Shown: in pieces, positions 29,808 to 36,855 of the stretch
Layout: every line of letters begins with the position of its first letter
How positions within the stretch are numbered: the stretch's first letter is position 1
The notes under the pieces: generated by a model
What the model was told of the DNA's origin: nothing
The model's database searches: none
Seen by the model: the letters and a program-made list of their open reading frames with translations, nothing else
Translations under genes and position numbers: made by a program
Assembly: GCA_023392185.1 (NCBI GenBank)
Contig: JAEVZP010000190.1
Location: forward strand, 1-44,322
Reading direction: 5' to 3'
Length of the DNA stretch: 44,322 bases
Origin: Bacteroidota bacterium
Lineage (GTDB): Bacteria; Bacteroidota; Bacteroidia; Chitinophagales; Chitinophagaceae

Positions 29808-31313
29808 ATGAAACCTCAAAACCTTTCCAAACGCGATTTCCTGAAATTACTCGGCGGTCTCAGCCTCGGCTTTCTGCCCCTGGCGGGCTGCTTCAACGAG
29901 CGCAAGGGGGAAAATGGGACTTCGGGAGAGGATATTTCTCCAAATGAAACGGTGGAAGTAATCCAAAATCAGCCCTCGCAGATTTCGGAAAGCGACGTGA
30001 TTGTGCTCCAACGCGACGACGCCCGGTATGCGCAATACAACATTTCTTATAACAAGCGGATCTCCCTGCTGCCGAAGTATATCGCCGTGTGCTTTACGGT
30101 GGCCGGCGTGCAACACGCGCTGCAACTGGCGCAAAAAGAGGACCTGCCGGTGAGCGTCAAAAGCGGCGGACATTCGTTTGAAGGCTTTTCTTCCAACGAC
30201 GGCGGACTGGTGGTGAATGTCTCGCAAATGAAAGCCGTGAGCATGAATGACGACGGCACGGTGAGCGTGGGCCCCGGACTGCTGCTGAAGGAACTGCACA
30301 GTCAGGTGTACGCGAAAGGAAAACTGATCCCGGCGGGCTCCTGCGGCGGCGTGGGCATTGCCGGACTGACGCTCGGCGGCGGTTATGGTTTTTTCAGCCG
30401 GAAATACGGCCTTACCTGCGACAGTCTCGTGGACGCGACCGTGGTAAAAGCCGACGGGCAGGTAGTGGAAGCCGCTACCGATGCCGATTTGCTCTGGGCG
30501 TTGAAAGGCGGTGGAAACGGCAATTTCGGCGTGATTACGTCGCTGAAATTCAAGCCGCTTCCCATGCCCAAGATCTTCCGGACGGTTACCATAAAACACA
30601 CGATTTCCGACGGGCCTGCCTTTGGCGAAATGCTCCAACTGTGGATGATTCTGACTGAGCAACTGCCACCCGAAGGCTTTGGCGCTTTTGTTCAAAACGG
30701 CAAAACTCTCACGCTGCTGTTTACCAACTACGGCGACGGCGATATGAGTGAGATCACCGACCGCCTGGCTGAAGGGGCTCGTTCGGTGAAGTCCTCTACC
30801 TCGGAAGGCAAGTCTTTTCCGGAAGCGCTGCAACGGTTTTATGGCCGGCCCGATCCGCTGTATTTTAAAAACGCGTCGTGTGGCTACTACAATTATTTCA
30901 GCGACATCGCTTCGGCGGCAACGGCTATTTTCAACGAAATTATTACCCACCCGGGATTGATTTTTCAGGTCAATACGCTGGGCGGCGCGATTGACAGTCC
31001 GGAATTTAAGACGGCTTCCTGCTATCCGCACCGCCCCTTTCCGTTCCTCAGCGAACTGCAAGGCTACTACGATTCACCGGCTGGGGAAGCCAAAATTCTG
31101 GAAGGTTTCCGGGCAGTTCAGCAACTGGTGCGCGGCCGGGGCGTTACTGCGCAGTACCGCAATTATCCGGATGTGGAATTTCCGGATTGGCAACACGCGT
31201 ATTATGGCAGCAATTATGAAAAGCTCCGGAAGCTAAAGGCGCAGTACGACCCGCAAAACCGGTTCCGGTATCCGCAGAGTATTGAAGGCAGTGGTTCCGG
31301 AAAAGCAGTGTAA
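29808..31313 (+). CDS. Tat-type lipoprotein FAD-binding oxidoreductase (berberine bridge enzyme-like)
   Basis: The ATG at 29808 gives 501 residues. The N-terminus has a twin-arginine-like signal (SKRDFLKLLGG, with K-R in place of R-R) and a lipobox LAGC at C28, so an exported, folded, lipid-anchored flavoprotein is likely. The FAD_binding_4 domain has PVSVKSGGHSFEGFS with H122 and PAGSCGGVGIAGLTLGGGYGF with C179. These are the two residues that bind FAD covalently in bicovalent BBE enzymes. A C-terminal BBE segment (HAYYGSNYEKLRKLKAQYDPQNRFRYPQSI) completes the architecture. These enzymes oxidise sugars or alcohols with O2; the substrate is unknown. Confidence 0.88.
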   Translation: MKPQNLSKRDFLKLLGGLSLGFLPLAGCFNERKGENGTSGEDISPNETVEVIQNQPSQISESDVIVLQRDDARYAQYNISYNKRISLLPKYIAVCFTVAGVQHALQLAQKEDLPVSVKSGGHSFEGFSSNDGGLVVNVSQMKAVSMNDDGTVSVGPGLLLKELHSQVYAKGKLIPAGSCGGVGIAGLTLGGGYGFFSRKYGLTCDSLVDATVVKADGQVVEAATDADLLWALKGGGNGNFGVITSLKFKPLPMPKIFRTVTIKHTISDGPAFGEMLQLWMILTEQLPPEGFGAFVQNGKTLTLLFTNYGDGDMSEITDRLAEGARSVKSSTSEGKSFPEALQRFYGRPDPLYFKNASCGYYNYFSDIASAATAIFNEIITHPGLIFQVNTLGGAIDSPEFKTASCYPHRPFPFLSELQGYYDSPAGEAKILEGFRAVQQLVRGRGVTAQYRNYPDVEFPDWQHAYYGSNYEKLRKLKAQYDPQNRFRYPQSIEGSGSGKAV

Positions 31314-31386
31314 AAACAACTGGCCAGTTGGTTTTAAAGGAAATTGCGCCGGAAATGAGCCCACTTTTTGGCCTGAAAATCTTTTT

Positions 31387-31929
31387 ATGGAAGCTCCCGA
31401 AACAATACTTCAAACCTCCCGCCTCCGGCTGCACTGCATCACGCCCGCCCGCATCACATCACTTTTCAAAAGCCAAAGCGAGGCCGATTTCCGGAAATTA
31501 TTTGCCGCAAGCGAAAAGGACTACGAAAAATACCGGAATATGGTGGAGCAAGGCATGGAAACCGACCGGCTTTCCCTGCTGGTTTTTTTGCTGGTAGAAA
31601 AAGAAAGTGGTCGAACGATTGGGCAATGCGGCTACCACACCTGGAATCGCCTCCACGACCGCGCCGAGGTTTTTTATTTGCTAAGCGACGACGGCGACAA
31701 GCGCAAGGGCTATATGAAAGAAGCGCTGGCCGCCGTGCTCCAATATGGTTTTAGGGAGATGCGCCTCAACCGGATTGAAGCTTTTGTGGCGGATTACAAC
31801 GAACCCTCCGTGCGGCTGCTGCATCATTATGGATTCCGGAAAGAAGGCACCGCGCGCGGCCATTATCTGGTGGACGGCGTGTATGAAGACTCGGATTTTT
31901 ATGCCCTCCTGGCGGCGGACAGACAGTAA
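31387..31929 (+). CDS. GNAT family N-acetyltransferase (RimJ/RimL type)
   Basis: The ATG at 31387 gives 180 residues with the GNAT_3 pattern: ILQTSRLRLHCITPARITSLF near the N-terminus, GQCGYHTWNRLHDRAEVFYLL, the acetyl-CoA loop DKRKGYMKEALAAVLQYGF, then LNRIEAFVADYNEPSVRLLHHYGFRKEGTARGHYLVDGVYEDSDFYALL. Such enzymes acetylate protein N-termini or small amines. The substrate cannot be told. It lies 73 bp after the flavin enzyme. The gene carries two TTCCGGAA copies and two more follow in the spacer downstream. Confidence 0.9.
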   Translation: MEAPETILQTSRLRLHCITPARITSLFKSQSEADFRKLFAASEKDYEKYRNMVEQGMETDRLSLLVFLLVEKESGRTIGQCGYHTWNRLHDRAEVFYLLSDDGDKRKGYMKEALAAVLQYGFREMRLNRIEAFVADYNEPSVRLLHHYGFRKEGTARGHYLVDGVYEDSDFYALLAADRQ

Positions 31930-32027
31930 AATTTCCGGAAATTTGAGGCCATTTTCCGGAAATTGTTTGCCCGGCGGCATGGCATTGGTGGGAATTAAGC
32001 ATTCTAAACCCAAATCTTTTATCACTT

Positions 32028-32255
32028 ATGGCAACGCAAAACACGCAGCGCGACGGCTCCCAACAGCCCAATCAAACGCAGAACGAGCAGCAGGAAAACC
32101 AAAACAACCGCAGCGCCCAGGCCACCGCTAATAACCCGGACGATCAAAGCGTCTCCACCGCCGGCGATACCTCCGACCCGAAAGGCTCCAACACGAATCT
32201 GCGCAAAGAAGAAAAAGAAGCCAACGACAACTTCGATCACGGTCGGAAATCCTAA
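32028..32255 (+). CDS. small hydrophilic, probably disordered protein of 75 residues
   Basis: The protein (MATQNTQRDGSQQPNQTQNE... ending NFDHGRKS) has almost no hydrophobic residues and is dominated by Gln, Asn, Ser, Asp and Lys. It has no signal peptide. It has its own strong terminator at 32276, which supports a real gene. Composition resembles small stress-linked hydrophilic proteins, but no family was recognised and no function is claimed. Confidence 0.65.
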   Translation: MATQNTQRDGSQQPNQTQNEQQENQNNRSAQATANNPDDQSVSTAGDTSDPKGSNTNLRKEEKEANDNFDHGRKS

Positions 32256-32275
32256 GTTTCAAAGAATATTTCCGG

Positions 32276-32316
32276 AAAAAATCCCGGCAGACAAGCGCGT
32301 CTGCCGGGATTTTTTA
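32276..32316. terminator. bidirectional terminator between convergent genes
   Basis: The arm AAAAAATCCCGGCAGAC pairs with GTCTGCCGGGATTTTTT around a 6-nt loop (AAGCGC), with A and T runs on both sides. A TTCCGGAA copy (32270-32277) abuts the 5' arm. Confidence 0.9.
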
Positions 32317-32334
32317 TTTTCTGCAAAACCGCCT

Positions 32335-33420
32335 TTAATAGCGGGTAACTAAGGCAATACCATTGTAGGGCGCCAGGTCGCCGTCGCCCACAAACACGGT
32401 ATCGCCACCTTTCTGAGCATTCACCTCCACAATGTCGTCTACGATGTCGTCAATAAGGTTGGTGCGGTCGGCAGTGGTGCCGTTTCCGGGTTGTAGCAGT
32501 TCCAGCGCGTCGCCGGCGTGGCGGACGGGTTGAATAAATCCTTTCTGCACAAAAACGGTACGGCCCCGGCCTTCGTTTACCGCGCGCCAGATGTCATTGA
32601 TATCGCTGAGCACCTGGCCGGCGCCTTGTGCTTTTTCAAGCTCTTCGGTACGCTGGCGCAGTTCTTCCTTGCGGATCTGCAAAACGGTTGGCCACACGTC
32701 GCGAACGATTTGGGCGGCTTTTTCGTCGGTTCGGTTGCCGAAAACCGGGCCCATATAAAACGTCTTTTTATCGGCTTCTTTCATGAAGTGGTGGTAGGTC
32801 GATTCCTCGGCGCAAACCAGCACCCGACGCGGAATATGGTTGACCACTTCCTGCACTTTTTTATCTACATCGTTGAGAAATTCCTGTTGCAGCACCAATC
32901 CATGGTCGCCGAGGGGCGCGCTGTTGTCCTGCATCGGGTCCAGGAAGGTGTTGATGCGGGGAAAAGCACCCATAGGCTCGTACACGAGGCGGTCGTTATG
33001 GGCATGAATCAGGCGGGCTTTGTCGCGGCCCAAGACGAGAACGTAGTAAGATTTCTCTTCGTTCATCGCCCGGAGCAGGTCGCGGGTCGCAAAGGTGTCG
33101 CCGATGACGACGCGGTTTTCGGTGCGTACCGGCATGCGGGCATACTCAGCTACATCTTTATTGACAAAAAGGGCCAGGCTTTCGAGATTATGGCGGTGAT
33201 CAATTGAGTCGGCCAGCTGGTGCAGCTTTTCGATCAGGCTGTGGGCATCTGCATCGGTGCATTCCGCCGGCAGGCGGTTGGCCGCTTCTTTAATCAGGTT
33301 TTTAAGCAGAATGGGATCTTTTTCGTTATCCGGCAGGGTGCGGTGGGTGTTGAGCAGAATGGTAATGCAGCAAGGGTCCTGAATGGATTTTACTTTCTGA
33401 AGCACATAGTTCATCGTCAT
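32335..33420 (-). CDS. baeRF-type (Balon/AOC03_06830-like) putative ribosome hibernation factor
   Basis: The 361-residue protein has the pattern of bacterial archaeo-eukaryotic release-factor homologues. An N-terminal domain starts VLQKVKSIQDPCCITILLNTHRTLPDNEKDPILLKNLIKEAANRL. The middle includes YYVLVLGRDKARLIHAHNDRLVYEP and VLVCAEESTYHHFMKEADKKTFYMGPVFGNRTDEKAAQIVRDVWPTVLQ. The C-terminal domain ends GGDTVFVGDGDLAPYNGIALVTRY. No GGQ motif is seen in the middle domain, which fits members that occupy the ribosomal A site without peptide release. The assignment rests on recalled pattern and is moderate. A small protein gene lies 53 bp upstream on the same strand and is probably in the same operon. 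Confidence 0.62.
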   Translation of the reverse strand: MTMNYVLQKVKSIQDPCCITILLNTHRTLPDNEKDPILLKNLIKEAANRLPAECTDADAHSLIEKLHQLADSIDHRHNLESLALFVNKDVAEYARMPVRTENRVVIGDTFATRDLLRAMNEEKSYYVLVLGRDKARLIHAHNDRLVYEPMGAFPRINTFLDPMQDNSAPLGDHGLVLQQEFLNDVDKKVQEVVNHIPRRVLVCAEESTYHHFMKEADKKTFYMGPVFGNRTDEKAAQIVRDVWPTVLQIRKEELRQRTEELEKAQGAGQVLSDINDIWRAVNEGRGRTVFVQKGFIQPVRHAGDALELLQPGNGTTADRTNLIDDIVDDIVEVNAQKGGDTVFVGDGDLAPYNGIALVTRY

Positions 33421-33473
33421 AAAACAGAAAAGGGATTTAGGGTTTAAAAGAATAAAAAAGGGCCACCCGGGCC

Positions 33474-33794
33474 TTATCGGTACCGGGCATTTTTGGCTTC
33501 GTGCAGTTGCTGAAGCAACCGGGAGGAAGCGTTGTGGGCATAGGTGCCGTCGGTAACAATCAGCACGCCGCGGACGCCGCTGGAAGTGGCAATACCATAG
33601 GTAGAAGCTTCGTCGCCGGGGTTGGTAGCGCCTTCATAGCGATACACTACCTCAATGCGCAGGTCGTCGGCGCCATAGCTTTCGCCATCAACCGTCACGC
33701 CGTCGCCGGTAATCTGGAAGTCTTTGTTGTAACCATCCTGGCGCAGCGCGTCGAGCGCTTCCACAACGGTTCCGTATTTAAATTTGGTGTTCAT
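33474..33794 (-). CDS. small conserved protein of the type often labelled phosphoribosylpyrophosphate synthetase
   Basis: The ATG at 33794 gives 106 residues: FKYGTVVEALDALRQDGYNKDFQITGDGVTVDG, then DLRIEVVYRYEGATNPGDEASTYGIATSSGVRGVLIVTDGTYAHNASSRLLQQL. This matches a small Bacteroidota family that databases often name phosphoribosylpyrophosphate synthetase, although it is far too short and lacks the PRPP-binding loop of that enzyme. Function is therefore unknown. It precedes the baeRF-like gene on the same strand, which suggests co-expression. Confidence 0.72.
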   Translation of the reverse strand: MNTKFKYGTVVEALDALRQDGYNKDFQITGDGVTVDGESYGADDLRIEVVYRYEGATNPGDEASTYGIATSSGVRGVLIVTDGTYAHNASSRLLQQLHEAKNARYR

Positions 33795-33991
33795 AGCAAA
33801 GAAGAGAAAAGCCGCCGGAAAAGATTCCGGTAGTTGTTTCAGGCAGGTAGAAACGGCAAAACCGGGTGGCAGCAGTTCCATATTTTACCGCACAGCATTG
33901 CCTGTAAGCGCCCAAAAAGTATGCCGTCTGTCGTAAAATACGAAAACTGGCCTGAAGCCCGTTTAAAAGCCGGTTTTCCGGAGCATTTTTT

Positions 33992-34942
33992 GTGATAGAT
34001 CCTTTCTTGCGCTTTAAGATTCTGCGTGTCGGCCGCATCTTCCGCGACGGCGGCTGGCGGCTTTTGCTGCTGGCTCCGTTTATACTTTTCGGTGTCGCAC
34101 AAGCTTTTTTGCAACTCACCCGCCTGCATCCGGCTTTTTTTCAAAGTCTGTTGGGAATACTGCTTCTCAGTATTCATTTCGGCCGGAAAGACGCTTTTTT
34201 CCTGCGGTTGCTGGGGCCGCGATCGCGGCTGTTGCTGACGATAGAAAACCTTTTTTGGGTGTTGCCGCTGGAAGTATTCTTTTGGATCCGATGTGCGGAG
34301 CCAGCCGACCGGTTGTGGGCAATCCCGGTATTGCTGGTTGCAGGTTGTTTGTATTTTTTGCCGGCCGGTAACCGGTTTAAAATGCAAGCCCGCTTTCGGT
34401 CGATACGCCGTCTTACGGGTTTGCTACCAGTGGATCTCTACGAATGGAAAGCGGTGCTACGCCGGTATTTTGGGTTGTTTCTGGTGCTGTATGGAACCTC
34501 GTTGGCTGCCTTGATACGGGTTCCAGTGAGTGGTGTTGCCCTTCTCGTTCTGGCGCTGCTGTTTTCCGGAAATCTGGAGTGGGATGCGCCGCCGGAAGTG
34601 CAATTGGGCGGTGGCAGCAGGAAAGCCCTGCTAAAAAAGGTTCGGCAAAATGTCGTTTTCTTTACTCTGGTGGCGTTGCCTTTGGTAATAGTGCAACTTC
34701 TTCTTTACCCGCACTTAGAGGAAACGGCTTTTTTACTGTTTTGTCTTGTCGTGGCGCAGGTGCTGTGTCTCTACTGGCTGCTTTTGCCTCTGAGTCGTTT
34801 TCCACAGCCGCTCTCGGCGGGTCAGCGCGTCTTAGAGCCGATTGTGTTTTGCATCGCTGCGCCCTTACTGCCCTTGTCGATTTACCTTTTATATCAAAAA
34901 TACCGGAAAGCCAAATGGGCGCTGCAACCTTACTGGAGTTAA
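33992..34942 (+). CDS. integral membrane component of an ABC exporter
   Basis: The 316-residue protein has about eight hydrophobic segments (LLLLAPFILFGVAQAFL, FFQSLLGILLLSI, LWAIPVLLVAGCLYFLP, YFGLFLVLYGTSLAALI, VFFTLVALPLVIVQLLLY, TAFLLFCLVVAQVLCLYWLLLPL, EPIVFCIAAPLLPLSIYLLY) and basic loops between them. No known family signature was recognised. It overlaps the next gene, an ABC ATPase, by 28 bp, which identifies it as the likely membrane partner of that ATPase. The substrate is unknown. Confidence 0.75.
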   Translation: MIDPFLRFKILRVGRIFRDGGWRLLLLAPFILFGVAQAFLQLTRLHPAFFQSLLGILLLSIHFGRKDAFFLRLLGPRSRLLLTIENLFWVLPLEVFFWIRCAEPADRLWAIPVLLVAGCLYFLPAGNRFKMQARFRSIRRLTGLLPVDLYEWKAVLRRYFGLFLVLYGTSLAALIRVPVSGVALLVLALLFSGNLEWDAPPEVQLGGGSRKALLKKVRQNVVFFTLVALPLVIVQLLLYPHLEETAFLLFCLVVAQVLCLYWLLLPLSRFPQPLSAGQRVLEPIVFCIAAPLLPLSIYLLYQKYRKAKWALQPYWS

Positions 34943-35613
34943 AAGACTTTCATTTCGCCTGGGGCAAAACGCCGGTGTTGAAAGGTGTTTCTTTAAGAAT
35001 CGAAAAAGGAACCGTTCAGGGAATCCTGGGTGCGAACGGCGCTGGCAAAACAACGCTTTTCGATACTCTTTTTGAGATGCACCGGTTTGAAAACACGATT
35101 GATTTCCCCCAAAATCTACCGGCCCGGACGGCCTATCTGCCCACCCACCATTTCTTTTATGCGTACATGACCGGCGCGGAATACCTGCGGATTGTCTCGC
35201 CCGGAACATCGCGCCAACAAATAGCCGAATGGAATGCGCTTTTTGAGTTGCCGCTGGACCAATACGCGCAGCACTACTCTACCGGCATGCAAAAAAAGCT
35301 GGCCTTGCTGGGTGTTTTGTTGCAGGATAAAGATTTCCTGCTGCTGGATGAACCGTTCAACGGCCTGGATCTGTCTGCCTGCGAGTTGCTGAAAACCATT
35401 ATCCTCCGGTTGCGGGCGCAGGGCAAAACCATTTTGCTGTCCTCCCATATCTACGAAACCCTGACGGGCTGCTGCGACCACATTGCGGTGCTGGAGGAAG
35501 GCCGGATTTGGGGAAATTTCAGCCGGGAAGAATATCCTCTTTTAACCCAAAAGATAGCAGCGCAATTCCGGGAGGCGCAAGCCGTAAAGTTAGATGCGTT
35601 GCTGGGCGGATAA
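34915..35613 (+). CDS. ABC transporter ATP-binding protein
   Basis: The ATG at 34915, inside the end of the membrane gene, gives 232 residues. Walker A is GANGAGKTT (39-47), the signature is YSTGMQKKLALL (S-T-G-M-Q variant), Walker B is FLLLDEPFNGLD, and the switch His lies in LLSSHIYETL. This is the short exporter-type ATPase (ABC2/CcmA-like). It drives transport with the upstream membrane protein. The next gene is convergent with an 8-bp gap and no terminator is seen. Confidence 0.92.
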   Translation: MGAATLLELKDFHFAWGKTPVLKGVSLRIEKGTVQGILGANGAGKTTLFDTLFEMHRFENTIDFPQNLPARTAYLPTHHFFYAYMTGAEYLRIVSPGTSRQQIAEWNALFELPLDQYAQHYSTGMQKKLALLGVLLQDKDFLLLDEPFNGLDLSACELLKTIILRLRAQGKTILLSSHIYETLTGCCDHIAVLEEGRIWGNFSREEYPLLTQKIAAQFREAQAVKLDALLGG

Positions 35614-35621
35614 CCGAAACC

Positions 35622-36005
35622 CTACCGCTTTCTGCCCTTCCCGTTCATCAATTCCGAAACCGAGGGCATATCGCCGGTGCATTGCAGCAGCGTATAGCCA
35701 ATGCCACGGTCGTCGAGCAGTTCGTAGCCTTTCTTTTGCCCTTCATACCAGTTAAGGTTGTTGATTAATTTCCCTTTGTAATAAAGTTCCACCACACCGT
35801 CGTTGTTAAGGCAGCGAAACGCCGGCGCGGGCTTGCCGTTGATCTTTACCTTTCCGTTGGTCCTAAACGTAATGGTTTCGCCGTCGCGGGCACTTTGGTA
35901 GGTGCAATCGTTACAGAGGTAGAAGGTCACCGACTGGGCGCGGGCGGCCGGATTTCCGGAAAAAAGAGCGAATAGGAGTGAGCAAATGGATACCGCTGTT
36001 TTCAT
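35622..36005 (-). CDS. secreted protein of unknown function, 127 residues
   Basis: A signal peptide (MKTAVSICSLLFALFSGNPAARA) is followed by a compact mature domain with a CNDC pair, TITFRTNGKVKINGKPAPAFRCLNNDGVVELYYKGKLINNLNWYEGQKKGYELLDDRGIGYTLLQC and a short basic tail. Four cysteines may form two disulphides. I recognise no family. It is convergent with the ABC ATPase gene and divergent from the 80-residue membrane protein. Confidence 0.65.
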   Translation of the reverse strand: MKTAVSICSLLFALFSGNPAARAQSVTFYLCNDCTYQSARDGETITFRTNGKVKINGKPAPAFRCLNNDGVVELYYKGKLINNLNWYEGQKKGYELLDDRGIGYTLLQCTGDMPSVSELMNGKGRKR

Positions 36006-36060
36006 TGGAACAGGTTTAGGGAATTTGATTATCTTTCAGGTGTCTTAAACGGTTGGGCAC

Positions 36061-36303
36061 ATGAAGAATTCTCAAAAAGCATTCCGGAAAATAAGCCAGT
36101 TTATGGCCGTGTTTGCTGCTTGCTTTCTGGTAGCAGGAAGCATTCGCTGGTTGCGAACCGGTGATTTTACGATTGGCAGAGGCGATAAACTTTTGCTGCT
36201 AGCGCTTGCTTTGGTTGGATCGGAAGTCTGGATCTGGATGCGGGCGCGGAAGCGCCGAAAGCTTCCTGCAAAAGCCAGTCAGCAACCCTATACCAGCGTT
36301 TAA
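36061..36303 (+). CDS. small two-helix membrane protein, 80 residues
   Basis: The protein has a basic N-terminus (MKNSQKAFRKISQ), two hydrophobic segments (FMAVFAACFLVAGSIRWL and LLLLALALVGSEVWIWM) and a basic tail RARKRRKLPAK. No family is recognised. A TTCCGGAA copy lies in codons 8-10. It begins 55 bp from the divergent secreted-protein gene. Confidence 0.55.
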   Translation: MKNSQKAFRKISQFMAVFAACFLVAGSIRWLRTGDFTIGRGDKLLLLALALVGSEVWIWMRARKRRKLPAKASQQPYTSV

Positions 36304-36349
36304 ATTTTTCCGGAAATCTACCCTTCGCGCAGCTTCAGTCAGCCTCTCC

Positions 36350-36394
36350 GACTTGTCAAGTCCTCGGGTATTTAGCTGGTTGACTTGACAAGTC
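36350..36394. repeat. third paired GACTTGTCAAGTC / GACTTGACAAGTC repeat
   Basis: Arms lie at 36350-36362 and 36382-36394 with a 19-nt loop. Here the T-centred arm comes first. The 552-bp gap 36304-36855 contains only repeats: this pair, the TTTTGTCA element, a MITE-like element and the fourth pair. Confidence 0.8.
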
Positions 36395-36465
36395 TGAAAC
36401 GGAAAGTGCTTTCTTCGGACTTGAATCGGTTTCCTAAACCCGAAGCGGCTGTTTCGGACAGCGAC

Positions 36466-36557
36466 TTTTGTCATTCCCGAAAGGGACCGCGAAGCAGCAA
36501 CGTAGTTCATCTTCACGATTTTAGAAGCTGTGAAGACCCGCTGCGAGGGTGACAAAG
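36466..36557. repeat. dispersed element with TTTTGTCA / TGACAAAG ends
   Basis: The left end TTTTGTCATTCCCGAAAGGG resembles the left arm of the element at 21136, and the right end GGGTGACAAAG is its partner. The 92-bp interior is not coding. Confidence 0.6.
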
Positions 36558-36585
36558 AAAACGAAGGCCCATAGCGTTTCTATTT

Positions 36586-36761
36586 AACGTGGATCTTGCT
36601 TTATAAGCCTTCATTTACAATTAGTTATAGTTGAATAGAGGCCACAAAAGGCACAAAGAAAGCACAAAGGTCCACAAAGACCTACCGGGTGTCTCCGTGG
36701 ACCTCTGTGAACACTTCCGTGTTCTCTGTGGTCATTATCTTCTTAAAACGAGATTCACGTT
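36586..36761 (+). mobile_element. MITE-like element, copy A (176 bp)
   Basis: The ends are inverted: AACGTGGATCTTGCTTTA at the left and TAAAACGAGATTCACGTT at the right. The interior shares TTAGTTATAGTTGA, GCACAAAG and GGTCCACAAAGA words in the same order with the reverse complement of 39526-39671. It has no coding capacity. ATTTA flanks both ends and may be a target duplication. Confidence 0.65.
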
Positions 36762-36803
36762 ATTTAGGAAACCGATTCAATTCCGAATGGCAACCGTTCT
36801 TTA

Positions 36804-36848
36804 GACTTGACAAGTCAACCAACACGGCGTACGCGGACTTGTCAAGTC
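36804..36848. repeat. fourth paired GACTTGACAAGTC repeat
   Basis: Arms lie at 36804-36816 and 36836-36848 with a 19-nt loop. The right arm ends 7 bp beyond the stop of the leftward ABC-F gene, so it could form the terminator hairpin of that gene. Confidence 0.8.
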
Positions 36849-36855
36849 GCGGGTG

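Noticed and set aside
33436..33478. Terminator between the small protein gene and the baeRF-like gene
   Set aside because: The AAGGGCC / GGGCCTT hairpin on the minus strand has an internal mismatch and a short stem, so termination there is doubtful and the two genes may still be one operon.
36586..36761. Insertion sequence with transposase
   Set aside because: The element is under 180 bp and encodes nothing; only a non-autonomous element can be claimed.
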